Positions 7,272-17,201 of a stretch of DNA of 64,000 nucleotides are shown piece by piece. Origin of the DNA: Streptomyces hokutonensis (GTDB taxonomy: Bacteria; Actinomycetota; Actinomycetes; Streptomycetales; Streptomycetaceae); contig NZ_BARG01000047.1 in assembly GCF_000376565.1 (NCBI RefSeq), positions 186,001-250,000 on the forward strand, given 5' to 3'. Each line of letters begins with the position of its first letter. Within the stretch, counting starts at the first letter, position 1. Made by a program: the position numbers and the translations under genes. The notes under the pieces are model-generated. The model was given only the letters and a program-made list of their open reading frames with translations. It made no database searches and was not told where the DNA came from.

Positions 7272-8588
7272 TCAACTCGCGTCCGCCACCAGCTTTTCGT
7301 AGCCCACGAGCCGTACGCAGGTGGCCACCCCGTCGATGATCTCCTCGATCTCCGAGGCGTCCGGGAAGGAGGGGGCGATCCGGATCGTACGGTCCTGGGG
7401 GTCGTCGCCGTACGGATGGGTGGCGCCCGCCGGCGTGAGGGCGAGACCGGCGTCCGCCGCGCGGCGCACCACCTCGCGGGCGCAGCCCTCGGGGACGTCG
7501 AGGGTGATGAAGTAACCGCCCCTGGGCGTCGACCAGGTGGCGAGACCGGTGTCGCCCAGCCGGTCGGCGAGGATGCGCAGCACGGTGTCGAACTTCGGCC
7601 GCAGCAGCTCACGGTGCTTGCGCATATGGGCGCGCACGCCGTCGGGATCGCGCAGGAACATCGCGTGCCGCAGCTGGTTGACCTTGTCGGGTCCGATGGA
7701 GCGCTTGGCGCTGTAGCCGCGCAGCCAGGCCACGTTGGCCGGGGACGAGCCGAAGAACGCCACGCCCGCACCGCCCAGCGTGATCTTCGAGGTGGACCCG
7801 AAGACGAAGACCCGGTCGGGACTGCCGTGTTCGGCGCAGGCCGCCAACAGGTCGGCGATCTCCACCTCCTCGTCGGTGAGGTGGTGCACGGCGTAGGCGT
7901 TGTCCCAGAAGATCCGGAAGTCGGGCGCCGCCGTCGGCATCGCGGCGAGCCGTCGTACGACCTCGTCGCTGTAGCAAGTGCCGTCCGGATTGCTGTACTT
8001 GGGCACGCACCAGATGCCCTTGACCGCCGGGTCCGCGGCGACCAGCCGCTCCACCACGTCCATGTCGGGACCCTCGGCGGTCATCGGCACCGGGATCATC
8101 TCGATGCCGAAGCGCTCGCACAGCGCGAAGTGCCGGTCGTAGCCGGGGACCGGGCACAGGAACGCGACCCGCTCCTCGTCCGCCCAGCGGCCCGCCGCCC
8201 CGGGAAGCGTGCCGAGCAGCGCGTGCACCAGACAGTCGTGCATCAGCTCCAGGCTGGAGTTGCCCACGGCGAGCAGCTGCCCGGCCGGTACCTGGAGGAA
8301 CCCGGAGAAGATCTCCCGCAGCTCCAACAGCCCTTCCGCGCCACCGTAGTTGCGGCAGTCCGTGCCGTCGGCGGAGGTGTAGCGGTCGCCGGGCAGCGAG
8401 AGCAGTTCGGCGGACAGGTCGAGCTGTCGCGCGGACGGCTTGCCGCGGGTCAGGTCGAGCGACAGCTTCTTCGTGAGGAGGGCTTCGTAGTCGCTCCGGG
8501 CCGCGTCGAGGCGGGCCGGGAGGGAATCGGCGCTGTGCGAGAGTGAGGGAGGGGTCACGGAGGTCGACGCTACAAAGCCGGGTCTCAC
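7272..8588 (-). CDS. PLP-dependent aminotransferase (class I/II, MocR/type Ic Asp aminotransferase-like)
   Basis: A ~438-residue PLP enzyme of fold type I. The features are RGKPSARQLDLS near the N-terminus, the dinucleotide-like NSSLELMHD loop, VPKYSNPDG around the PLP-binding Asn, FWDNAYAVHH with the Asp that contacts the pyridine nitrogen, and FGSTSKITLGG with the Schiff-base lysine. The RGGYF C-terminal stretch binds the substrate carboxylate. This pattern fits the subgroup called type Ic aspartate aminotransferases (Aminotran_MocR family) without any HTH domain. GTG 8588 is the track start; GTG 8558 is possible, and neither has a strong ribosome site. Substrate specificity is not readable. 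Confidence 0.88.
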   Translation of the reverse strand: MRPGFVASTSVTPPSLSHSADSLPARLDAARSDYEALLTKKLSLDLTRGKPSARQLDLSAELLSLPGDRYTSADGTDCRNYGGAEGLLELREIFSGFLQVPAGQLLAVGNSSLELMHDCLVHALLGTLPGAAGRWADEERVAFLCPVPGYDRHFALCERFGIEMIPVPMTAEGPDMDVVERLVAADPAVKGIWCVPKYSNPDGTCYSDEVVRRLAAMPTAAPDFRIFWDNAYAVHHLTDEEVEIADLLAACAEHGSPDRVFVFGSTSKITLGGAGVAFFGSSPANVAWLRGYSAKRSIGPDKVNQLRHAMFLRDPDGVRAHMRKHRELLRPKFDTVLRILADRLGDTGLATWSTPRGGYFITLDVPEGCAREVVRRAADAGLALTPAGATHPYGDDPQDRTIRIAPSFPDASEIEEIIDGVATCVRLVGYEKLVADAS

Positions 8589-8705
8589 ACCACAAACCGA
8601 TATGCCCGGCCCTCACCGGCACGGACCCGGGAGAGGGCCAGGCCACGCGACGTCGATGTCGGATTCCCGCCAGCCCCGGCCCGGCCCGTATCGGATGCTG
8701 GACAC

Positions 8706-10184
8706 ATGCAGAACGGGATGCACACCGACACGGAGCGCTGTGTGCGCGCGGTCCAGTCCAAGGACGCGCGCTTCGACGGCTGGTTCTTCACGGCCGTCCT
8801 GACCACCCGCATCTACTGCCGGCCCAGCTGCCCGGTCGTACCGCCCAAGCCCGAGAACATGACGTTCTACCCGAGCGCGGCGGCCTGCCAGCAGGCGGGT
8901 TTCCGCGCCTGCAAGCGCTGCCGCCCCGACACCAGCCCCGGCTCCCCGGAGTGGAACCAGCGGGCCGACCTGGTGGCCCGCGCGATGCGCCTCATCGCCG
9001 ACGGCACCGTGGACCGCGAGGGCGTCCCCGGCCTCGCTTCCCGCCTCGGCTACAGCACCCGGCAGATCGAACGCCAGCTCCTCGCCGAACTCGGCGCCGG
9101 CCCCCTCGCCCTGGCCCGCGCCCAACGCGCCCAGACAGCAAGGCTGTTGATCGAGACGACCGCGCTCCCGATGGCGGAGATCGCCTTCGCCGCCGGCTTC
9201 TCCTCGATCCGCACCTTCAACGACACCGTGCGCGAGGTCTTCGCCCTGACGCCGAGCGAGCTGCGCAACAGGCGCCCGAGGACGACCGTCCTCACCCCCG
9301 GCACACTCACCCTCCGCCTGCCGTTCCGCGCCCCGCTCAACCCCGACAACCTCTTCGGCCACCTGGCGGCGACCGCCGTACCGGGCGTGGAGGAGTGGCG
9401 GGCCGGCGCCTACCGCCGCACCCTCCGCCTCCCCTACGGCCACGGCATCGCGTCCCTCACCCCCTGCTCCGACCACATCGCCTGCCGCCTCACCCTCAGC
9501 GACCTGCGCGACCTCCCCGTGGCCATCAGCCGCTGCCGCCGCATGCTCGACCTGGACGCGGATCCGGTCGCGGTGGACGACCAGCTGCGGACCGATCCCG
9601 TTCTGGCACCGCTGGTGGACAAGGCACCGGGCCGACGCGTCCCGCGCACGGTCGACGAGGCCGAGTTCGCCGTACGGGCGGTCCTCGGCCAGCAGGTCTC
9701 CACGGCGGCGGCCCGCACCCACGCGGCCCGCCTGGTCACCGCCCACGGCGAACCGGTCGACGACCCCGAGGGCGGCCTGACCCACCTCTTCCCGTCCCCG
9801 GAGTCACTGGCGGCGCTGGCCCCCGAGTCCTTGGCGATGCCGCAGACCCGCCGCACCACCTTCGCCACCCTGATCGCCCAACTGGCCGACGGAACCCTCC
9901 ACTTGGGAGTGGAGAGCGACTGGACGGAGACACGAGCCCAGCTCCTGGCCCTCCCCGGCTTCGGCCCCTGGACGGTCGACGTCATCGCCATGCGCGCCCT
10001 CGGCGACCCCGACGCCTTCCTCCCCACCGACCTCGGAATCCGGCGCGCCGCACAGGAGTTGGGCCTCCCGTCGACCCCGGCCGCGCTCACCGCCCGCGCG
10101 GCGGCGTGGCGGCCGTGGCGGGCGTACGCGGTCCAGTACCTGTGGGCGACGGACACCCACCCGATCAACTTCCTGCCTGTGTAA
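8706..10184 (+). CDS. alkA: Ada-AlkA fusion: methyl-phosphotriester sensor/AraC regulator plus 3-methyladenine DNA glycosylase
   Basis: A ~492-residue bifunctional protein for the response to DNA alkylation. Residues ~10-85 are the Ada zinc domain with four cysteines (YCRPSCP and CKRCRP), the first of which accepts a methyl group from DNA phosphotriesters. Residues ~90-190 are an AraC-type double helix-turn-helix. The rest is AlkA: an N-terminal beta domain and a HhH-GPD glycosylase with LPGFGPWTVDVIAM and the catalytic Asp in FLPTDLGI. It should sense alkylated DNA, activate transcription and excise alkylated bases. The ogt gene follows 12 bp downstream. The start could also be ATG 8718. Confidence 0.93.
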   Translation: MQNGMHTDTERCVRAVQSKDARFDGWFFTAVLTTRIYCRPSCPVVPPKPENMTFYPSAAACQQAGFRACKRCRPDTSPGSPEWNQRADLVARAMRLIADGTVDREGVPGLASRLGYSTRQIERQLLAELGAGPLALARAQRAQTARLLIETTALPMAEIAFAAGFSSIRTFNDTVREVFALTPSELRNRRPRTTVLTPGTLTLRLPFRAPLNPDNLFGHLAATAVPGVEEWRAGAYRRTLRLPYGHGIASLTPCSDHIACRLTLSDLRDLPVAISRCRRMLDLDADPVAVDDQLRTDPVLAPLVDKAPGRRVPRTVDEAEFAVRAVLGQQVSTAAARTHAARLVTAHGEPVDDPEGGLTHLFPSPESLAALAPESLAMPQTRRTTFATLIAQLADGTLHLGVESDWTETRAQLLALPGFGPWTVDVIAMRALGDPDAFLPTDLGIRRAAQELGLPSTPAALTARAAAWRPWRAYAVQYLWATDTHPINFLPV

Positions 10185-10196
10185 GGGAAAACAGAA

Positions 10197-10685
10197 GTGA
10201 CGAAGCACCACACCGTGATCGACAGCCCCTACGGCCCCCTGACCCTCGTCGCGGACGACGACGGCACCCTCTGCGGCCTCTACATGGTCGACCAGCGCCA
10301 CCGCCCCCCGGAGGAATCCTTCGGCACCCCCGACGACACCCCCTTCACCGAGGCGACCGCGCAACTACAGGCGTACTTCGCGGGCGAGTTGAAGGAGTTC
10401 ACCCTCGAACTGCGCCTGCACGGAACCCCGTTCCAACGCACCGTCTGGGACCAGCTGCGCCGCATCCCCTACGGCGAGACCCGCTCCTACGGCGACCTCG
10501 CCGACGCCCTCGGCAACCCGGGCGCCTCCCGCGCGGTCGGCCTCGCCAACGGCAAGAACCCCATCGGCATCATCGTCCCCTGCCACCGGGTCGTCGGCGC
10601 GAACGGCAGCCTCACGGGCTACGGCGGCGGCCTGGACCGCAAGCAGCGACTGCTGGACTTCGAGAGCGGGGCGGCGCTCTTCTAG
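10197..10685 (+). CDS. ogt: Methylated-DNA-protein-cysteine methyltransferase
   Basis: A 162-residue suicide repair protein that moves the methyl group from O6-methylguanine to its own cysteine. The active-site motif PCHRVVG is at about 127-133, preceded by the helix-turn-helix core FQRTVWDQLRRIPYGET and GNPGASRAVG, and followed by GYGGGLDRK. Its length matches Ogt/AdaB. It starts at GTG 10197, 12 bp after the Ada-AlkA gene, so the two are co-transcribed as an alkylation-repair operon. The stop codon overlaps that of the converging sirtuin gene by a few bases. Confidence 0.96.
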   Translation: MTKHHTVIDSPYGPLTLVADDDGTLCGLYMVDQRHRPPEESFGTPDDTPFTEATAQLQAYFAGELKEFTLELRLHGTPFQRTVWDQLRRIPYGETRSYGDLADALGNPGASRAVGLANGKNPIGIIVPCHRVVGANGSLTGYGGGLDRKQRLLDFESGAALF

Positions 10686-11410
10686 ACGCCCCGCAGGGTC
10701 CGCAGCAGTTCGGGCAGCGCCGTCCCGATCGGCTCCCGTACGACCTCGTCGGCTTGCTCGTCGTAGGGCGTCGGCTCGGCGTTGACGATGATCAGCCGGG
10801 CCCCGTGATCGGCGGCGACACCGGCGAGTCCGGCGGCGGGGTGGACCTGGAGGCTGCTGCCGACGGCGATGAAGACCTGGCAGGCCTTGGTGATGGCCGC
10901 GGCCTCGCCGAGGACGACGGGGTCGAGCCGTTCGCCGAAGAAGACGGTCGCCGACTTCAGGATCCCGCCGCACTCCAGGCACGGCGGATCCGCCTCGCCG
11001 GCCGCGACCCGGGCGAGGGCGTCCTGCATCGGGCCGCGCGCATGGCATCCGGTGCAGCTGAACTCCCGTGCCGTGCCGTGCAGTTCGAGCACCTTGCGGG
11101 CGGGCAGGCCGGCGAGCTGGTGCAGCCCGTCGACGTTCTGCGTGATGACCCGCACGGGTACGCCGGACTTCTCCAGCTCGACGATCGCCCGGTGCGCGGC
11201 GTTCGGCTCGGCCTGGAGCGCGCGGTTGTCGCGCCGCATCTGCCACGACCGGCGCCGGATCTCCGGGTCGCCCATGTAGTACTCGTACGTCACGAGTTTC
11301 TCGGCCTCGGGATCCTGGCGCCACAGCCCGTTCGGACCGCGGTAGTCGGGGATCCCCGAGTCGGTGGAGATACCCGCGCCACTCAGGACGGCGACGAGAG
11401 GCTTGTTCAT
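10682..11410 (-). CDS. cobB: NAD-dependent protein deacylase (sirtuin)
   Basis: A ~242-residue Sir2-family enzyme that removes acyl groups from lysine using NAD+. It shows GAGISTDSGIPDYRG, TQNVDGLHQLAG with the catalytic His in ELHGT, and a four-cysteine zinc module (CTGCHARG ... CLECGG). ATG 11408-11410 begins directly before the Rossmann motif; the longer frame upstream has no family similarity. Tyr and Arg positions that mark desuccinylase-type sirtuins are not obvious. It converges on the ogt gene with overlapping stops, so no hairpin terminator fits between them. Confidence 0.95.
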   Translation of the reverse strand: MNKPLVAVLSGAGISTDSGIPDYRGPNGLWRQDPEAEKLVTYEYYMGDPEIRRRSWQMRRDNRALQAEPNAAHRAIVELEKSGVPVRVITQNVDGLHQLAGLPARKVLELHGTAREFSCTGCHARGPMQDALARVAAGEADPPCLECGGILKSATVFFGERLDPVVLGEAAAITKACQVFIAVGSSLQVHPAAGLAGVAADHGARLIIVNAEPTPYDEQADEVVREPIGTALPELLRTLRGV

Positions 11411-11453
11411 GGGCCGAGGGTAGGTCGCCCGGGCGCCGGGAGGCGAACGGATA

Positions 11454-11648
11454 TCAACTGCCCGTCGCCCAGCGGGTCGCCGCGATCGGGCCGGCCAGTA
11501 CGGCGGGGCCCGTCCACCACCGGCCCGTGATCCGCCGCACGGACGGCAGCGAACACACCCCACCACCGCACCGGCGGCACCGATCGCGAGGACGCGAGAA
11601 CACGATCCCGGCGTACGCGTCGTCGTCCACGGGGGCAGGACTGGTCAT
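11454..11648 (-). CDS. Possible small protein, unrecognised
   Basis: A 64-codon frame beginning with ATG 11646-11648 and reading MTSPAPVDDDAYAG, with three or four cysteines (RCRRCGGGVC) and a hydrophobic TGPAVLAGPIAA segment. CGAGGA lies ~11 bases upstream, which is rather far. It occupies most of the otherwise empty stretch 11411-11714, in which I see nothing else. It may be real (a small Cys-rich protein) or a chance frame. I do not recognise a family. Confidence 0.3.
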   Translation of the reverse strand: MTSPAPVDDDAYAGIVFSRPRDRCRRCGGGVCSLPSVRRITGRWWTGPAVLAGPIAATRWATGS

Positions 11649-11714
11649 CGGTGCGGTGGGTTCCTCGCCTCGTACGGATGTTCGGGGCGCGCCCGCAGGT
11701 GCTGGCGTCCGCCC

Positions 11715-11915
11715 ATGGCCAAGGTGAACGTCTCGCTCGACGCCGCGCTCGTCGTGGAAGTCATGGTCCTTGCGGGCGTGAGCAACCCGCAGGACGCCGT
11801 CGAGCTCGTCGTCCGCGACTACATCCAGCGCGGCCACCGCACCGAGGCCAGGGCCGAGGCACGCGACGACGCGCGGCGCGAGGTGGACGTCAAGCCCCGC
11901 GAGGTCGAGGGCTGA
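11715..11915 (+). CDS. VapB-like (DUF2191-type) ribbon-helix-helix protein
   Basis: A 66-residue protein whose N-terminus (KVNVSLDAALVVEVM ... AVELVVRDYI) fits the ribbon-helix-helix fold of VapB-type antitoxins. The C-terminal ~25 residues are highly charged (REA/RDD repeats), as in toxin-neutralising tails. No PIN-domain toxin gene follows; the next genes are a converging Nudix hydrolase and its regulator. It may be an orphan antitoxin now used as a DNA-binding regulator. ATG 11715 has no clear ribosome site. Confidence 0.7.
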   Translation: MAKVNVSLDAALVVEVMVLAGVSNPQDAVELVVRDYIQRGHRTEARAEARDDARREVDVKPREVEG

Positions 11916-11942
11916 GAGCCGGCGGGGCCGTCGGGAAGGGGC

Positions 11943-12440
11943 TCAGCCCACCCGCCGTCCGTTCTCCAGCTCCGCCGTTCCCGCGCCCTCCGCGAGCACA
12001 TCGAGCCCGACCAGGACGCGGAGCCCGAGCGAACCCGGCAGGTACTCGGGGAGTTCGTCGCGCGGGACGAGGCGCCAGGACAGGAGTTCCTCCTCCTGGA
12101 GTCGGATCGACTTGAGGTCGTTCGCGGTGAGGACTCCGCCGTCGTAGAGGTAGGCCACCAGGGGCGGGTAGTCCGGGCCGTGGTAGATCCAGTCGACGGC
12201 GAGCAGTTGGCCGAGTTCGACGTCGAGGCCGATCTCCTCCAGCGTCTCGCGGCGCGCGCCCTGGCGCGGTGTCTCGCCGTCGTCCGACTCGATGGTGCCG
12301 CCCGGAAGGGCCCAGCCCTCACGGTAGTTGGGCTCGACGAGCAGGACATTGCCCTCGGTGTCGCGGAAGAGCGCGGCGGCCCCGGCGAGGATGCGGGGGA
12401 GTCCGGCGAGGTACGTGGCGAAGTCTGGCGTGGTGGTCAT
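11943..12440 (-). CDS. Nudix hydrolase
   Basis: A 165-residue Nudix protein that would hydrolyse a nucleoside-diphosphate derivative. The Nudix box spans about 46-72: LPGGTIESDD, then GETPRQGARRETLEEIG. REx2EExG is intact, but there are about two extra residues between the GG and the first conserved Glu. A divalent-metal site is therefore likely. Its ATG overlaps the TGA of the upstream regulator gene (ATGA), so the pair should be translationally coupled. Substrate unknown. Confidence 0.9.
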   Translation of the reverse strand: MTTTPDFATYLAGLPRILAGAAALFRDTEGNVLLVEPNYREGWALPGGTIESDDGETPRQGARRETLEEIGLDVELGQLLAVDWIYHGPDYPPLVAYLYDGGVLTANDLKSIRLQEEELLSWRLVPRDELPEYLPGSLGLRVLVGLDVLAEGAGTAELENGRRVG

Positions 12441-13294
12441 TGAGGAAGGGTAACCAGCCCGCGCAGCCGTCTCTCCGACTCGCTGCCCGGCTCCGGGAAG
12501 TGACAGATCAGGCTCAGCCAGGGCGCCTCCTGCACCGCGAGCCGTACGAACGACACCTCGATGTCACCCGCGTCGGGGTGGCGGTAGTGGCGCACGGAGG
12601 AGCGGAACTCCACCACCTCGTGCGCCTCCCACAGCCGCGCGAAGTGCGGGCTGGTGGCGGTCAGTTCGTCGATCAGCTCGGCGAAGCGCGGGTTGTCCAG
12701 CTCGTACGCCGCCTGCTGCCGCAGCAGACCGGCCATCCACTCCGTCTCCGCCTCCCACTCGGGCATCAGGGCGCGGACCCCGGGTTCCCTGAACAGCAGC
12801 CAGGCGCTGTTGAGTTCACGGCGCGGCCGGTCGAGGAGGGCGGCGCCGAGGACGGCCTCCTGGGCCCGGTTCCAGGCCAGGACGTCGAAGCAGCGGTCGA
12901 TGACGAACGCCGGGTTCGGCATCAGCGTGTCGAGGAACGCCCGTACGGCGTCCGGTACTTGGAGCGACCGCTCGGCGGGTTCGGGCGCGGCCCTGCCCGC
13001 CAGCCGGAACAGGTGCGCCCGTTCCACCTCGTCCAACTGCAGCGCCCGGGACAGCGCGAGCAGGATCTGCGGGGAGACATTGATGTCACGGCCCTGCTCC
13101 AGCCACGTGTACCAGGTCAGGCTGACACCGGAGAGGAGGGACACTTCTTCGCGGCGCAGACCCGGAGTTCGGCGCCGGCCGCCCGCCGGCAGCCCCGTCC
13201 CGTCCGGATCGGCACGCTCACGGCGGGACCGCAGGAAGGCGGCGAGCGCCTTGCGGCCGTGATCCCCGGATTCTGGTGGTGGTGTTGCCGGCAC
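12437..13294 (-). CDS. XRE-type HTH regulator with MmyB-like ligand-binding domain
   Basis: A ~285-residue transcription factor. Residues ~15-95 hold the helix-turn-helix with the hallmark RRTPGLRREEVSLLSGVS and YTWLEQGR. The C-terminal part (PNPAFVIDRCFDVLAWN ... NSAWLLF) is the MmyB-like PAS-related domain, which in MmyB binds a fatty acid. Members of this family commonly stand divergent to a short-chain dehydrogenase gene that they regulate. That is the arrangement here, with an SDR beginning ~100 bp away on the other strand. Start GTG 13292-13294. Confidence 0.92.
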   Translation of the reverse strand: MPATPPPESGDHGRKALAAFLRSRRERADPDGTGLPAGGRRRTPGLRREEVSLLSGVSLTWYTWLEQGRDINVSPQILLALSRALQLDEVERAHLFRLAGRAAPEPAERSLQVPDAVRAFLDTLMPNPAFVIDRCFDVLAWNRAQEAVLGAALLDRPRRELNSAWLLFREPGVRALMPEWEAETEWMAGLLRQQAAYELDNPRFAELIDELTATSPHFARLWEAHEVVEFRSSVRHYRHPDAGDIEVSFVRLAVQEAPWLSLICHFPEPGSESERRLRGLVTLPQ

Positions 13295-13395
13295 CAGTTA
13301 ATTCTGCACTCTTCAAGTGGGCGGCGACCCGGCGCAGGGTGAGAGGGACACCGGACTCCATGGTGGTCTGAACTCCCTTGTGAAAGGCGGCCCTT

Positions 13396-14286
<891 letters not shown>

Positions 14287-14848
14287 GCTCGAGGATCCGC
14301 CCGGCCCGCGCCTCCGAGCCCGGCCGCGCCGGATCGATCCGCCACAGCACGCTGAGCTGAAGCAGCACGTCCTCCGGATCGATCCCGGACTTCAGCGAAC
14401 CGTCGGCGGCCCCGGCCTTCAGGAGTACGTCGATCGCGGCCACGAAGGGCGCGAAGTACTCGTCGTCCGCGCCCCCGTCGGTCGCCGCGTGGATCACCTC
14501 GGCGACGCCGTACTTGAGCCGCCCGTAGTGGGCGACCTCTTCTAGCCAGAGTCGTAGCGCCGCGAGGGGCGGATGCTCGGCCAGCAGCACGGGCGCGCGG
14601 TCGATCAGGTGCTGGATGTCGTGCCGGTACAGCTCCAGGATCAGCGTCTCCCGGGTGGGGAAGTGCCGGTAGAGCGTCCCGATGCCGACGCCCGCCTGCT
14701 TGGCGATCGCGGTGAGGGAGGCGGTGCTCGACGCGGCGATGGCCTCGCGGGCGACGGTCAGGATGCGCTCCCGGTTGTCGAGAGCGTCGCGGCGGGTCGG
14801 TTTCGGGTTCACGGGTGCGGGTCGTCCGTCCGGTGTGGGATTGCTGAG

Positions 14849-14894
14849 CGGAGGGTCCTCCGGTACGTTGACGGATGTACCGGAGGGTCCTCCG
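14849..14894. promoter_or_regulatory. Paired operator-like repeats between TetR and reductase genes
   Basis: CGGAGGGTCCTCCG occurs at 14849-14862 and 14881-14894, exactly 32 bp apart, about three helical turns. Each copy is itself palindromic apart from the two central bases, and GTAC inner flanks add symmetry (CGGTAC ... GTACCG). A TTGACG hexamer lies between them. This is where a TetR dimer pair would block both divergent promoters. Confidence 0.75.
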
Positions 14895-14946
14895 TTTCGC
14901 TCGCCATTCTGGCACACCCCCACCCGACACCGCAGGGAGCACCGTC

Positions 14947-15966
14947 ATGCCCGAACTCGTCCTGGTCACCGGAGGCAGCGGCTACATCGCCGGCTGGTGC
15001 ATCGCGGAACTGCTGCGCCGCGGCTACGACGTCCGTACGACCGTCCGTGCCGAGGGCAAGGAGCGCGCGGTCACCGACGCCGTCGCGACCGTCGCCGACC
15101 CCGCCGGGCGGCTGGGCTTCGCCGTCGCCGACCTCACGGCCGACGAGGGCTGGGACGCCGCGCTCAAGGGCGTCGACCTCGTCCTGCACGTCGCCTCCCC
15201 GCTCGGCGCCGCCTCGGACGACCCCGAGGTCCTGATCGCCCCGGCCCGCGACGGCGCGCTGCGCGTCCTGCGCGCGGCCACCGGGGCGGGCGTACGACGC
15301 GTCGTGCTGACCTCGGCCGCGAACGCCGCGAGCCCCTCGTCGTACGCCTCCGAAGGCGTCACCGACGAGACGCTGTGGACCGATCCAGAGGACCCGACCC
15401 TCATCCCGTACCGCCGCTCGAAAACCCTCGCCGAGCGGGCCGCCTGGGACTTCATGAGCGGCTACGACGGTCCGACCGAGCTGACCACCGTGCTCCCCGG
15501 CGCCGTCTTTGGACCGGTCCTCACCACCGCGAACATGGGCTCCGTCGGCATCATCGCGCGCATGGTGAGCGGCAGGATGCCGGGCGTCCCGCGCATCGGC
15601 CTCGAAGTCGTGGACGTCCGGGACCTGGTCGACGTACACCTCCGGGCGATGACCTCACCGGAGGCCGCCGGTCAACGTTTTCTGGCCACCGGGGAGTTCG
15701 TGTGGATGGAGGACATCGCGCGCACCCTGCGCGAGGGCCTCGGCGAGCACGGCCGTACCGTCTCCACGCGCCGCCTCCCGGACTTCGCGGTCCGGTTCGC
15801 GGCCCGCTTCTTGGACCGGTCCCTCCGTGAGATCACCCCCGCGCTCGGCCGCCGCAACCGCCACAGCACGGAGAAGGCCCGCCGCGTCCTCGGCTGGGAA
15901 CCGCGCCCGGCCCGGGAAGCAGTCCTCGACTGCGCGCGGAGTCTCATCGACCATGGGGCCGTCTAG
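14947..15966 (+). CDS. NAD-dependent epimerase/dihydroflavonol-reductase-like protein
   Basis: A ~339-residue extended SDR. It begins with LVLVTGGSGYIAGW (NAD(P)-binding GxxGxxG), has HVASPLG in the position of the family's xAxP, LTSAANAAS, and a YRRSKTLAERAAW active site containing YxxxK. The overall pattern is that of dihydroflavonol 4-reductase/methylglyoxal-reductase-like carbonyl reductases, usually NADPH-dependent. GGGAG precedes ATG 14947. It is divergent from the TetR gene and probably repressed by it, so it may be induced by a reactive carbonyl. It converges on the ADP-ribosylglycohydrolase with stops overlapping by a few bases. Confidence 0.88.
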   Translation: MPELVLVTGGSGYIAGWCIAELLRRGYDVRTTVRAEGKERAVTDAVATVADPAGRLGFAVADLTADEGWDAALKGVDLVLHVASPLGAASDDPEVLIAPARDGALRVLRAATGAGVRRVVLTSAANAASPSSYASEGVTDETLWTDPEDPTLIPYRRSKTLAERAAWDFMSGYDGPTELTTVLPGAVFGPVLTTANMGSVGIIARMVSGRMPGVPRIGLEVVDVRDLVDVHLRAMTSPEAAGQRFLATGEFVWMEDIARTLREGLGEHGRTVSTRRLPDFAVRFAARFLDRSLREITPALGRRNRHSTEKARRVLGWEPRPAREAVLDCARSLIDHGAV

Positions 15967-17036
15967 CGGTCCGCGACCGCCAACTGCACGGTCCGCTCGG
16001 CCAGTTCACTGATCCGCACTCCGTCGAACCCGAACACCGCACTGCGCACGGTGTTTTCGAGCGGGTCCTTCCACTGCCCCGGGATCGCGTCGGCGCCGTT
16101 CAGCACGCCGGCGACCGAACCGGCGGTCGCGCCGTTCGAGTCGGTGTCGAGGCCGCCGCGGACGGTGAGGGTGATGGTGCGGGTGAAGTCGCCGTCGCCG
16201 TAGAGGAGTCCGGCCGTCAGGACCGCCGCGTTCGGGATCGTGTGGATCCAGCCGAGGCCCGGCGTCTCCTCGGAGAGTGTGGTGAGCGTGTCCTCCCAGG
16301 TCATCCGGGTCTCGTGCAGCGTGAGCACCCGGCGTACCGTGCGCGCGAGGCGGCAGCCCGGCGGGATCACGGTCAGCGCCGTGTCCAGGGCGTGCCGCAC
16401 GGTCGGTGCCGTGAACGCCGCAGAGATCAGGGCGGCGGCCCACATCGCACCGTAGACACCGTTGCCCGTGTGGGACAACACGGCGTCCCTGCGCGCCAGT
16501 TGGGCCGCGCGGCGCGGGTCGCCCGGGCTGGTCCAGCCGTAGATGTCGGCCCGGATCAGGGCGCCGATCCACTCCTGGTAGGGGTTGTCGTGCGTGGCCG
16601 TCAGCGGCGGTTTGAGTCCGTTGGCGAGGTTGCGGTAGGCGGCGCGCTCGGCCGTGTACGTCTGGAGGTACGGAAGGCGCAGCAGCCACAGTTCGCCGAC
16701 CTGCTCGGTGCTGAAGCCGAAGCCGTGGGTCTCCAGGAGGTCGAGGCCGAGAATGGCGTAGTCGACGTCGTCGTCACGGCAGCTGCCGTGGATCCGGCCG
16801 CGCACGCACCGCTGCCACTCGGGGCGCAGCTCGAAGCCGTCGTCCTCGCCGGCCGGCTCGGGCAGGTAGTCGGTCAGCGGCAGGGCGGCGGCCCGCCAGA
16901 GGTAGCGGTCGATGCGGTCGCGGGTCCACAGGTCGCCCTGCTCGACCGGCTTGCCGAGCATGTTGCCCGCGATCCGGCCCAGCCAGCCCCCGAGGACACG
17001 GTCCGCGAGCACCTGCTCAGTACCTACTGGGGTCAT
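15963..17036 (-). CDS. ADP-ribosylglycohydrolase family protein
   Basis: A ~357-residue member of the DraG/ARH family, which removes ADP-ribose from proteins or small molecules using two magnesium ions. The N-terminus has GGWLGRIAGNMLGKPVE, the first metal site is CRDDDVDYA (about 86-94), and the second is the C-terminal GGLDTDSNGATAGSVAG. All expected metal-binding acidic residues are visible. The central part (YLQTYTAERAAYRNLANG ... NPYQEWIGA) is typical of the large actinobacterial subgroup. ATG 17034-17036 has GGAG very close upstream. The target is unknown. Confidence 0.92.
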   Translation of the reverse strand: MTPVGTEQVLADRVLGGWLGRIAGNMLGKPVEQGDLWTRDRIDRYLWRAAALPLTDYLPEPAGEDDGFELRPEWQRCVRGRIHGSCRDDDVDYAILGLDLLETHGFGFSTEQVGELWLLRLPYLQTYTAERAAYRNLANGLKPPLTATHDNPYQEWIGALIRADIYGWTSPGDPRRAAQLARRDAVLSHTGNGVYGAMWAAALISAAFTAPTVRHALDTALTVIPPGCRLARTVRRVLTLHETRMTWEDTLTTLSEETPGLGWIHTIPNAAVLTAGLLYGDGDFTRTITLTVRGGLDTDSNGATAGSVAGVLNGADAIPGQWKDPLENTVRSAVFGFDGVRISELAERTVQLAVADR

Positions 17037-17201
17037 GTCTCCGGTCTACCCGATTCCGGGCCCGGCAGCGGCACAGCGGACGCTCAGCCCGGTCCCAGCG
17101 TTCGGTCGGGGCATGACGGCGGGGGCGTCGGCCGGTTAGGGTCGCAAGCGGCGCGACTGGCCCTGAAGTGTGCGGGGCCCGTAGAGCAAGGGGATCGCAA
17201 G

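Noticed and set aside
8543..11530. A 995-codon plus-strand frame across the Ada-AlkA, Ogt and sirtuin genes
   Set aside because: It is in the wrong frame relative to three well-supported genes and is Arg/Pro-rich without motifs.
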